A stretch of DNA of 8,123 bases from Clostridiales bacterium (GTDB lineage: Bacteria; Bacillota; Clostridia; Peptostreptococcales; T1SED10-28): assembly GCA_007134725.1 (NCBI GenBank), contig SLKF01000237.1, positions 1-8,123 on the forward strand, read 5' to 3'. Each line of letters begins with the position of its first letter. Positions within the stretch are counted from its first letter, which is position 1. The translations under genes and the position numbers were made by a program. The notes under the pieces are model-generated. The model saw nothing but the letters and a program-made list of their open reading frames with translations. It did not search any database and was not told where the DNA came from. Positions 1 through 7,406 of the stretch are shown in pieces.

Positions 1-784
1 ATTCTTCAGTCACCCGGTCTTTAAAGCCCTTTACCCGATCCCGATGAATTTTCTCCACCATTTCCCGATCTTCATGGTAAATAAAATCAAATAAGCTTTT
101 TTCATTAAGCTCTTCCTTGGAAGTTTTCAATATATTTCCAAGCATAGGATTGCTGATTTTGATTTTCCCCTGTTGCAAAACCGCGATGCCCTCCACGGCA
201 TTTTCAAACAGCAACTTATATTTTTCTTCGCTTTCTTTCAAAGAAATTTCTACCTTTTTTCGACCGGTGATATCCGTATCCGTAGCCCGGTAACCGGTTA
301 TGTTTCCTTTTTCGTCATAAATCGGTAGACCACTGGTTAGGGTATATACAGTTTGTCCATTTTTATGACACTGCCGTACTTCCCGATTTTTTATTTTTAC
401 TCCCTGTTCCAATACCTTAAATCCGTAGGCTTTCAGTTCTTCTTTATCTTCGGGTAGCAAATCGTCATAGAAAGCTTTTTTCCCGATGACTTCCGACGGC
501 TTATAACCCAAGATCTTTTCCACCGTAGGATCGACATAGGTGTGCATCCCGTTACGATCCACCTCCCACATAAAAGTCCCGCTTTGATCCGATACCTGTT
601 CATAGCGTTCTTTAAATAGCTCCAACTCTTCTTTCATTTTTTTCAGCTGTTGATTCCGTCGCTTTTGTCTCATCATTAGCAGAACAAAAAAGAGCATGGG
701 AACGAAAAGAACTCCCAGCGTTTCCAAAGCGGTTAAATTTTGTTGCAACACCGGTATTAGCAATAATGGAAGGGTAGGGAACAA
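1..784 (-). CDS. Membrane-anchored tandem-PAS sensor protein (5' part; C-terminus outside window)
   Basis: The frame is open from a TTG at 784 to the window edge (261 codons), so the output domain is not visible. I chose the TTG because a strong AGGAGG lies 8 nt upstream; the first in-frame ATG is codon 30, inside the membrane segment. A hydrophobic N-terminus (residues about 2-13 and 19-38) is followed by a basic stop-transfer RQKRR and a short charged, coiled-coil-like linker (about 45-62). PAS domain 1 spans about 60-176: it has FMWEVD, YVDPTVEKILGY and the PAC-type ending GYRATDTDITGRKK. PAS domain 2 starts at SEEKYKLLFENAVEGIAV (about 185) and still runs at the edge. PAS domains sense ligands, redox state or light, or mediate dimerisation. 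The family usually ends in a histidine kinase, GGDEF, HD-GYP or sigma-54 activator module; which one cannot be told here. The gene lies 68 nt downstream of the SecA-like gene on the same strand with no terminator between, so co-transcription is likely. Confidence is high for a PAS protein and nil for the output. Confidence 0.9.
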   Translation of the reverse strand, partial: MFPTLPLLLIPVLQQNLTALETLGVLFVPMLFFVLLMMRQKRRNQQLKKMKEELELFKERYEQVSDQSGTFMWEVDRNGMHTYVDPTVEKILGYKPSEVIGKKAFYDDLLPEDKEELKAYGFKVLEQGVKIKNREVRQCHKNGQTVYTLTSGLPIYDEKGNITGYRATDTDITGRKKVEISLKESEEKYKLLFENAVEGIAVLQQGKIKISNPMLGNILKTSKEELNEKSLFDFIYHEDREMVEKIHRDRVKGFKDRVTEE

Positions 785-790
785 TGCAAT

Positions 791-798
791 CTCCTCCT
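791..798 (-). promoter_or_regulatory. Ribosome binding site deciding the TTG start of the PAS gene
   Basis: On the minus strand this reads AGGAGGAG. The AGGAGG core (793-798) ends 8 nt before the TTG at 784-782, which is ideal spacing. No ATG or GTG start in the same frame sits at a usable distance, and the other upstream TTG is in a frame that stops after 10 codons. This supports a non-ATG start. Confidence 0.75.
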
Positions 799-852
799 AA
801 AATTCATCTACTGTTGAGTTTGTAAGAGTGTCATCCTAATAGCAACAGGAAT

Positions 853-2712
853 TTATTTTTCCTCTTCCTCAAGGGCAAACAAGCCTTTCATCAAATCCTT
901 GGGAATGGTTTTTGTCATATTTTCAAAGAGTTCAAATCCCTCTACCTGAAAAGCCCGAATGGGGTCCTGTCTTCCCATGGCACGCAGATTCATATCCTGA
1001 CGAAGTTCTTCCATTGATTCCAAGTGCTCCGCCCACTTACGATCAATTATTTTCAGTAGTAATACCCGCTGCATCAAATCAAAAGACTCTTTTCCAAGGT
1101 TTTTCTTCCGATCAAGATACGCCTTGGATGCTTTTTGGATCAAGTGGGCTTTTAGATCTTTCTTTGTAAGATTTTCCACGTCCTGAAACACCAGTTGATC
1201 CTTTGGTAAAAAACTGTTGCTCAACGCAAAGGCCAGACCTTCCAAATCCCATTCTTCCGGGAATACACTGTTGGCTGTGTGCTTTTCAATTTCTTCATCG
1301 ATAGCGTTTTCCATCAGATTAAGGATATGCTCTTTAATATCCTCCTCGGTTAACACTTTTTCCCGTTCCGAATACAGAACTTCCCGCTGTCTTTGGATCA
1401 CCGACTCGAAGTTTTGCACATAGGCCCGAAGAGATGCGTTTTTCTCTTTCATTCGTTTCTGTACATATTCCATCATTTCTATTACCTTTTCATTTTCAAT
1501 GGGTTGGTCAATTTCCACAACAATACTATCCTTAAACTGTTCAAGTTCCTCTTCTGAAAACACATCTAGCAGGTCGTCCCCAAGGGATAGAATAAACTCC
1601 ATGGTACTTTTTTCTCCGGAATTAAATGCCATTCGCTGCAAGTGCAAGTCATTCCTTTTTAACATGTATCGTTCCGTACTGATTATATGGATACTCTTTG
1701 GCAGAAATTCTTCAATTCCCCGGGAAACGGGATTGACCACCAGCATCATCTTTTGATTTTCTATCGCCTCTGCTACAAACTCCCCTTCATCCTTACGATC
1801 TTTTAATAAAAGACTGGTATAGAGAATCCCCGCCTCCTGCAAATGTTCCATCAGCAGTTCCGCCTTTTCATCATTTCGAAGAGAAACCAGTAAAGGCTCT
1901 GTGGATCCGGCTCTATTTTTCAGTTCCATTAAAATCGCTTTGCGTTTTTCTTCTAAGGTTTTGTATACTCGAACAGGGGGTGTTTCCTTACTTTTTTGAA
2001 GTCCTTTTTCTTCTTGGAACTTTAAGGTTTCCATACCGTATAGCTCTGAGAACTCCGGTTGATCTCCACCGTCAAAATCCACCAAAGCACTTAAATTCCC
2101 GTAGTTTGAAAAGTAGCTTCGAAGGGTGATACTGTCAATGATTTTTTCATCTTTCCCGAAAACTCCCACGGGGCGGGTGCCCTGATCCAATAGAATTAAA
2201 TCTCCTTTTTCCACAATGCAAAAAGACCTTGTCGGCTGTCTTCGCTCGTTGATATCCAAAACTTTTTGGTCTTTTAGATAATCATTGATAAAGGCTCCTG
2301 CAGTACCAAAAACCACATCCTTTTTATAGGCTTCCCGTCGTTCCTCGTTGCTTTGCCCATGAAAAAGAAGACCGGTTGTAAGATTCAGTGCATGAAAAAC
2401 ACCCTGAAGCTCATCTATTCTCCGTTTCGCAACGGCTTCGTTGAGGGATATGATATGAACCTTTTCCCCCTTCGAAGCTTTTAAATAAACGGCTAGGGCC
2501 TGTCCCTGGAACTTCGATTCCTGATCCGGATTTATTACCACCTGCCCCCGGGTTAAGGCTGTGGCGGTTTCAATTGCCTGTTCCTTAAGGGCTTGATGTT
2601 TCAGGTTCCTCAGGGCTTCCTCGAAGGGGGCAAAGTCTACCGTTGATTGCCGAATGGCCTCTTCGCTTTTTCCCTTGGAATCACCGAAGAATTTTTTGAA
2701 TAAATTTTTCAT
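853..2712 (-). CDS. Degenerate SecA-family protein lacking ATPase motifs and the preprotein cross-linking domain
   Basis: This 619-aa protein is homologous to SecA, the ATPase that pushes preproteins through SecYEG, but SecA is usually about 780-900 aa. The start is ATG 2712: it has its own GAGGTG site, and MKNLFKKFFGDS matches the usual Firmicute SecA N-terminus. Where SecA has Walker A (GEGKT) there is QESKF (about residues 64-68). Where SecA has IVDEVD there is IVEKGD (166-171). MAGRGTD is PVSRGIE (about 328-334), and the arginine-finger region RGRSGRQGD is replaced by QRMAFNSGE (about 360-368). The insert that forms the preprotein cross-linking domain is gone: the block ending VFG (184-186) runs within about 8 residues into ITLRSYF (195-201), equivalent to SecA TITFQNYF. 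The C-terminal half is well kept: QREVLYSEREKVL (442-454), EEWDLEGL (486-493), IDRKWAEHL (556-564) and LRAMGRQDP (about 576-584) match the helical scaffold and wing domains. No C-terminal zinc motif is present. Such a protein should not hydrolyse ATP (inference); a role as a partner of SecYEG or SecA is possible but unproven. The frame is intact, arguing against a pseudogene. Confidence 0.88.
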   Translation of the reverse strand: MKNLFKKFFGDSKGKSEEAIRQSTVDFAPFEEALRNLKHQALKEQAIETATALTRGQVVINPDQESKFQGQALAVYLKASKGEKVHIISLNEAVAKRRIDELQGVFHALNLTTGLLFHGQSNEERREAYKKDVVFGTAGAFINDYLKDQKVLDINERRQPTRSFCIVEKGDLILLDQGTRPVGVFGKDEKIIDSITLRSYFSNYGNLSALVDFDGGDQPEFSELYGMETLKFQEEKGLQKSKETPPVRVYKTLEEKRKAILMELKNRAGSTEPLLVSLRNDEKAELLMEHLQEAGILYTSLLLKDRKDEGEFVAEAIENQKMMLVVNPVSRGIEEFLPKSIHIISTERYMLKRNDLHLQRMAFNSGEKSTMEFILSLGDDLLDVFSEEELEQFKDSIVVEIDQPIENEKVIEMMEYVQKRMKEKNASLRAYVQNFESVIQRQREVLYSEREKVLTEEDIKEHILNLMENAIDEEIEKHTANSVFPEEWDLEGLAFALSNSFLPKDQLVFQDVENLTKKDLKAHLIQKASKAYLDRKKNLGKESFDLMQRVLLLKIIDRKWAEHLESMEELRQDMNLRAMGRQDPIRAFQVEGFELFENMTKTIPKDLMKGLFALEEEEK

Positions 2713-2717
2713 AAGAA

Positions 2718-2723
2718 CACCTC
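2718..2723 (-). promoter_or_regulatory. Ribosome binding site for the SecA-like gene
   Basis: The minus strand reads GAGGTG here, ending 5 nt before the ATG at 2712-2710. It lies inside the first codons of a longer possible reading frame starting at ATG 2730, whose own upstream sequence is an A-rich run with no recognisable Shine-Dalgarno. The site therefore favours the downstream start, which also gives the SecA-like N-terminus. Confidence 0.7.
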
Positions 2724-2730
2724 GTTTCAT

Positions 2731-2909
2731 CTTTTTTGATTTTTGTGATTTTCAGAATTCCTGCTTATCATCCCTACTAAATCCTTACTTTTGAATTTGA
2801 ACCTTTGATCGATTCCATAATCCATATTTTATGAATTATTCTATATAAGCTACCCCTTTACTAATTCGATATCTTCATCGAAGAATCCTCTAAAATTTCA
2901 TTTTTTTTC
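2731..2909 (-). promoter_or_regulatory. Intergenic region likely holding the promoter of the SecA-like gene
   Basis: The 309-nt gap between the activase-like and SecA-like genes holds the terminator at 2910-2946 and this AT-rich stretch. A possible -10 box TATAGA (2840-2845, minus strand, followed by ATAAT) is the best candidate, but no convincing -35 sits 16-18 nt before it. Just upstream of the box, at 2865-2882, is a perfect inverted repeat TTCGAT-N6-ATCGAA, which could be an operator. No small gene with a credible ribosome binding site is visible. The promoter is likely on position; the exact boxes are weakly supported. Confidence 0.3.
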
Positions 2910-2946
2910 AAAAAACCCCAAAAGCTTATGGCTCTCAGGGTTTTTT
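2910..2946 (-). terminator. Rho-independent terminator of the activase-like gene
   Basis: As minus-strand RNA the arms AAAAAACCCUGAGAGC and GCUUUUGGGGUUUUUU pair along all 16 positions around a CAUAA loop, using three G-U wobbles; the U6 forms the end of the 3' arm. It starts 75 nt after the activase-like stop codon. As plus-strand RNA the wobble positions become A-C mismatches, so the fold is clearly better for minus-strand transcription. No plus-strand gene exists that would need it. Confidence 0.85.
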
Positions 2947-3021
2947 ATATGGCGATGTCCTCCTTGGGGTTTAGATCTTTTAACGTTTAACCAGACATTT
3001 CATAAAGTGCAGGTAAAGAGC

Positions 3022-6000
3022 TTACAAACTGCTTCCAAACTCCCGCCCATCCTTGGAATCCCGTTGATCTAAGTTTTCAAAGGCGGTGGAAAGCATAAGT
3101 TTGATTCGGTTTAGCTGATTGACTTCGCTGGCACCGGGATCGTAATCGATGGCCACGATATTGGTCATAGGGTTGCTTTTCTTTAAAGCCTTAATCATGC
3201 CCTTTCCCGTAATATGATTGGGTAGGCAGGCAAAGGGTTGCATGCAGACAATATTGTCCACACCGTGCTCTATCAATTCCAACATTTCCGCGGTTAAGAA
3301 CCAACCTTCTCCGGTCTGGTGACAAAGAGACAGATGGGGGGCCGCCAGTTTGGCAAGTTCCTCGATGGATGAGGGAGGGGTAAAGCGCTTACTCTGTCTT
3401 AGAGCTTCACTCATGGATTTACGGAGAAATCCCATGGCTGCAATGGCCGCCTTTCCCATCAACGCTTTTTTCATGGACCCCGACAGATATTCCCGTTTTA
3501 TCACGCTATTATAGGAAGAATATGCAAAAAAGTCCATCAGATCCGGCATAACCGCTTCCGCTCCTTCTTTTTCGATCATCTCCACAATATTGTTGTTGGC
3601 TGTGGGGTGGAATTTCACCAAAATCTCTCCCACAAGACCTACCCTGGGTTTTTGAATGTCCAGCAGAGGCAGTTCATCAAAGTCCCGGACAATATCCTGA
3701 ACATTTTCAGTAAAGCTTCTACCGGTTGTTCTTTCAATGGATTCCGTGCAGATTTTTACCCATTTTTCATACAGGGCGTTGGCCGCACCGGGGATGGTTT
3801 CATAGGGTCTGGTTTTATACAGTACCCGCATAAACAGATCTCCATAAAGCACCCCTTCCACCAGACGTTTTAACAGTTTCGGTGAAATTTTGAATCCCGG
3901 ATGCTTTTCTATTCCCTGGGCACTTAAACTGATTACCGGAACCTGACTCATCCCGGCTTCATACAGGGCTTGTCGAATAAAGGCAATATAGTTGGTTGCC
4001 CGGCATCCCCCGCCGGTTTGGGAGATGATTAACGCGGTTTTATCCAAATCATAATTTCCGGAATTCAAAGCCTTCATCATCTGTCCCGTTACCAGAATCG
4101 AAGGATAGCAGGCATCGTTGTTAACGTATTTTAAACCTTCATCAATGGCTTTGGTATCAATCGACGGCAATACCTCCACATTAAATCCTTCCGATTGAAG
4201 GGCGGGCTCGAAAAACTGAAAATGGATCGGGGACATTTGCGGTACTAAAATGGTATGGGTCTTTTTCATGTCTTCCGTAAAGAGGACCTTAGGGATCTCC
4301 GGCTTTTCCTCGATGGCCCGGGCCACCTTTTTATCCCGCTGCTCTACGGCGGCAAATAAGGAACGCATTCGAATTCTTGCCGCACCGAGGTTGTTGATCT
4401 CATCAATTTTCAGTAAGGTGCTAAGTTTATTTTTTCGTTTTAAAATGTCCGCTACCTGATCGGAAGTTACAGCGTCCAGGCCGCAACCGAAGGAATTCAA
4501 CTGTACCAGTTCCAAATTTTTGTGTTTCGTCACATAGGCTGCGGCGTCGTATAACCGGGTATGATACATCCACTGATCCACAGCATTTAAAGGTCTGTCC
4601 ACCCGCTCTAAATGGCTGATGGCATCCTCGGAAAGGACACCGTAACCATAAGAGGTAATCAGTTCCGGAATTCCGTGATTGATCTCCGGATCAATATGAT
4701 AAGGTCGTCCCGCTAGAACCACGGCTTTTTTATTCCTTTCTTCCAACCAACTAAGGACCCGTTCTCCTTCTCTTCGTACCTTTTCTTTGTACTCTTCTAA
4801 TGCTTTATATCCGGCCTTAACGGCTTCCGTCAATTCTTTTCGAGGGATATTCTTATGTCCGAAAACTTCATGGATCCGCTTAATCATTCTCTTTTCATCA
4901 TCCAGGGGTAGGAATGGGTGCATATACTCCACCTTTTCCTCCTGCAGTCGATCCACATTGGCTTTAATGGTTTCCGGATAGGAGGTGACCACAGGGCAGT
5001 TAAATTGATTGTCCGCCTCAGGGTTTTCCTTGATGTTAAAAGGAATGGAAGGATAAAAAATCATGTCCACCTTTTTATTCAGTAAATCCTCTATGTGACC
5101 ATGAATCAGTTTGGCGGGATAGCATACGCTTTCCGAAGGAATGGTTTCCATACCCAGTTCATAGATTTTCTTTGTAGAATGTCCCGAGAGCTTGATTTCA
5201 TAACCGATTCCTGAAAAAAAGCTGGCCCAGAAGGGAAAATCTTCGTACATATTCAGTACTCGGGGCAGCCCTACAGTACCCCGGGTTTGGGGGATATCGG
5301 TTTTCGGAATTTTAAAAACTTCCTTTAGTTTATAGGCATACAGATTGGGCATGGGTTCCTTATTGCTTACCACATTGGCTCCCCGCTCACAACGGTTACC
5401 CGTAATATACTGACGGCCGTCGGAGAAATAATTGACGTTCAGCTGACAGTGATTATTGCACAACTGACACCGCTTATTTTCCGAAAGCACTTTAAAATCA
5501 TCCAATTGTTCCCGATTTAAGAACGTGCTTTGAAATTTCGGATCCCGGTTTTCCTTGGCAATTAAGGCAGCTCCAAAGGCTCCCATAATCCCTGCGATAT
5601 CCGGTCTTACCACTTCTTTTTCCGCGATTCGCTCAAAGGCCCGAAGGACGGCGTCGTTGTAGAAAGTCCCTCCCTGGACCACGATTTTTTTGCCCAGATC
5701 TTCTTTGGAACGCATACGAATTACTTTAAACAAGGCATTTTTTACAACGGAGATGGCAATTCCAGAAGAGATGTCTCCGACGCTTGCCCCTTCCTTCTGG
5801 GCTTGTTTTACCCGGGAGTTCATAAATACAGTGCACCGAGTTCCCAGATCCACCGGATTTTTCGCAAAAATTCCCAGCTTCGCAAAAGCCTCTACTTCAT
5901 GATTTAAGGCATTGGCGAAGGTCTCCACAAAGGAACCGCACCCCGAGGAGCAGGCTTCGTTTAACATGATAGAGTCCACCACTCCGTCATGAACCCGAAG

Positions 6001-7284
6001 ACTCTTCATATCCTGACCGCCAATGTCCAATATAAAGTCCACACCAGGCATGAAGTAGTCCGCAGCCTTGGAATGGGCCACGGTTTCGATAATTCCGTGA
6101 TCGATCCCTAGCGCCGCCTTTAACAAATGTTCTCCGTAACCGGTTACTGCACTTTGGGCAATGGTTGCGGTCTTTGGCATCTCGGCGTATAGTTTTTGTA
6201 CCGCTTGTCTTACAATTTGTAAGGGATTTCCTTGATTGGAACTGTAATGGGAAAATACCAGTTCACGATCTTCGTTAATGGCCGCCACTTTCAGCGTGGT
6301 GGACCCGGCGTCAATCCCAAGATACAACTCTCCTGTAGCCTCTGACAGCGGGCGCTTTTTTACCTGATTTTTACTGTGACGTTCTTTGAAGGCTTCATAA
6401 TCCCCCTCATTGGTAAAGAGAGGCTCTAAACTTTCCTTGCTGTCCTTGGATTCACAGAACAAATTCGGCATTCGATCATACAGACATCTGGGCTCCATGA
6501 CCGCTTCGTTAAAAGCCGCATAGGCAGCCCCCATGGCCACAAAATACTGAGTATCCTGAAGCTCCACCTCATCTTCCGACCGAAGCTTCAGGGTAGAGCG
6601 AAAACGTTCTTTTAATTCCGGCATAAAGGTTAGGGGGCCTCCTAAAAAGGCTACCTTCCCCCGGATGGGTTTTCCACAGGCCAAACCTCCAATGGTTTGA
6701 TTTACCACGGCCTGCAGCACTGAAGCGGCAATATCCGCTCTGTTGGCCCCTTCATTAAGTAAGGGCTGAATATCGGTTTTTGCAAACACGCCACAGCGGG
6801 AAGCGATGGGATAGATGGTTTGATGCTGGGTGGCCAATAAATTGAGACCCCCGGCATCGGTTTTCAGTAAGGATGCCATCTGATCAATAAAAGCCCCGGT
6901 ACCTCCGGCACAGGTACCGTTCATCCGTTGTTCAATACCGTTGGTAAAGTACATGATTTTTGCATCTTCTCCACCTAGTTCAATAGCCACATCAGTTTCA
7001 GGCGCCAGTTGACCAATGGCTTTACTGCAAGCGGTTACCTCCTGGATAAAGGGAATGTTTAAGATCTCTGCAAGTCCCAGACCTGCGGAACCGGTGACGG
7101 TAATTCGAAGCTCTTTGTTGTCAAAAGTGGATTTCATATTTTTAAAAAGCTCATTCACCGTGTTTTTTACATCGGAATAATGCCGTTGATAATCTTTAAA
7201 AACCGTTTCCTTACCTTCATTCAGGACGACAGCTTTCACTGTTGTCGATCCCACATCCAAACCGATATTTAGAACTTTTCTCAT
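3022..7284 (-). CDS. Giant 2-hydroxyacyl-CoA dehydratase activase-related protein (two ASKHA ATPase domains + DUF2229 + HgdB-like region)
   Basis: This 1420-aa protein is of the expected size for the fused activase-related family of anaerobes. The start is ATG 7284, with GGGGTGA 5 nt upstream; numbering is from there. ATPase domain 1 (about 1-260) has DVGSTT (10-15), ELGGEDAK (102-109), C125 in TCAGGTGAF and C164 in RCGVF. ATPase domain 2 (about 320-575) has DAGSTT (325-330), DIGGQDMK (420-427), C445 in ACSSGCGSF and C484 in RCTVF. In both domains the cysteines are 39 residues apart, as in the HgdC-type activases whose homodimer holds one bridging [4Fe-4S] cluster. A four-cysteine site follows (C606, C609, C613, C632). 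Next is a DUF2229-type part (about 670-860) with PRVLNMYEDFPFW and ESVCYP (C721). The rest resembles HgdB-type dehydratase subunits, with C934, C1059 (NNDACYP), C1094 (GGGCRATNY), C1347 and C1353. Classic activases use ATP hydrolysis to push a low-potential electron onto a partner iron-sulfur enzyme in the cytoplasm. The substrate or partner of the fused proteins is unknown to me, and no dehydratase subunit gene is adjacent. It appears to be monocistronic, with its own terminator. Confidence 0.93.
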   Translation of the reverse strand: MRKVLNIGLDVGSTTVKAVVLNEGKETVFKDYQRHYSDVKNTVNELFKNMKSTFDNKELRITVTGSAGLGLAEILNIPFIQEVTACSKAIGQLAPETDVAIELGGEDAKIMYFTNGIEQRMNGTCAGGTGAFIDQMASLLKTDAGGLNLLATQHQTIYPIASRCGVFAKTDIQPLLNEGANRADIAASVLQAVVNQTIGGLACGKPIRGKVAFLGGPLTFMPELKERFRSTLKLRSEDEVELQDTQYFVAMGAAYAAFNEAVMEPRCLYDRMPNLFCESKDSKESLEPLFTNEGDYEAFKERHSKNQVKKRPLSEATGELYLGIDAGSTTLKVAAINEDRELVFSHYSSNQGNPLQIVRQAVQKLYAEMPKTATIAQSAVTGYGEHLLKAALGIDHGIIETVAHSKAADYFMPGVDFILDIGGQDMKSLRVHDGVVDSIMLNEACSSGCGSFVETFANALNHEVEAFAKLGIFAKNPVDLGTRCTVFMNSRVKQAQKEGASVGDISSGIAISVVKNALFKVIRMRSKEDLGKKIVVQGGTFYNDAVLRAFERIAEKEVVRPDIAGIMGAFGAALIAKENRDPKFQSTFLNREQLDDFKVLSENKRCQLCNNHCQLNVNYFSDGRQYITGNRCERGANVVSNKEPMPNLYAYKLKEVFKIPKTDIPQTRGTVGLPRVLNMYEDFPFWASFFSGIGYEIKLSGHSTKKIYELGMETIPSESVCYPAKLIHGHIEDLLNKKVDMIFYPSIPFNIKENPEADNQFNCPVVTSYPETIKANVDRLQEEKVEYMHPFLPLDDEKRMIKRIHEVFGHKNIPRKELTEAVKAGYKALEEYKEKVRREGERVLSWLEERNKKAVVLAGRPYHIDPEINHGIPELITSYGYGVLSEDAISHLERVDRPLNAVDQWMYHTRLYDAAAYVTKHKNLELVQLNSFGCGLDAVTSDQVADILKRKNKLSTLLKIDEINNLGAARIRMRSLFAAVEQRDKKVARAIEEKPEIPKVLFTEDMKKTHTILVPQMSPIHFQFFEPALQSEGFNVEVLPSIDTKAIDEGLKYVNNDACYPSILVTGQMMKALNSGNYDLDKTALIISQTGGGCRATNYIAFIRQALYEAGMSQVPVISLSAQGIEKHPGFKISPKLLKRLVEGVLYGDLFMRVLYKTRPYETIPGAANALYEKWVKICTESIERTTGRSFTENVQDIVRDFDELPLLDIQKPRVGLVGEILVKFHPTANNNIVEMIEKEGAEAVMPDLMDFFAYSSYNSVIKREYLSGSMKKALMGKAAIAAMGFLRKSMSEALRQSKRFTPPSSIEELAKLAAPHLSLCHQTGEGWFLTAEMLELIEHGVDNIVCMQPFACLPNHITGKGMIKALKKSNPMTNIVAIDYDPGASEVNQLNRIKLMLSTAFENLDQRDSKDGREFGSSL

Positions 7285-7289
7285 ATCTC

Positions 7290-7296
7290 TCACCCC
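7290..7296 (-). promoter_or_regulatory. Ribosome binding site for the activase-like gene
   Basis: The minus strand reads GGGGTGA, a near-match to the extended Shine-Dalgarno GGAGGTGA, ending 5 nt before ATG 7284. The GTG inside this site (7293) is also in frame, but nothing resembling a ribosome binding site lies at the right distance before it. ATG 7284 is thus the better start and places the nucleotide-binding DVGSTT at residue 10, as usual for this fold. Confidence 0.75.
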
Positions 7297-7406
7297 ATCA
7301 TTAATATTCTTGCTACCAAGCTATTAATACCCCTTAAAACGGTGTGTCTTTATCCTTACTGCTATATCTTTTGCTTCGCCATAAAATTTATTATTTAATA
7401 ATTATT

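Noticed and set aside
912..1756. Plus-strand reading frames of 68-85 codons (912-1169, 1217-1423, 1499-1756)
   Set aside because: They lie antisense within the SecA-like gene, are serine- and arginine-rich as expected of shadows, and resemble no known protein.
853..2712. SecA-like gene as a pseudogene
   Set aside because: No frameshift or internal stop over 619 codons, good ribosome binding site and a well-conserved C-terminal half; loss is confined to specific functional elements.
853..2730. Longer SecA-like protein starting at ATG 2730
   Set aside because: No ribosome binding site precedes it, while ATG 2712 has GAGGTG 5 nt upstream and gives the usual SecA N-terminus.
3607..5902. Plus-strand reading frames of 64-88 codons (3607-3873, 4250-4459, 4787-4981, 5690-5902)
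   Set aside because: All are antisense to the well-supported activase-like gene and have no domain-like content of their own.
3022..7293. Activase-like protein starting at GTG 7293
   Set aside because: This GTG lies inside the ribosome binding site GGGGTGA that serves ATG 7284 and has no site of its own.
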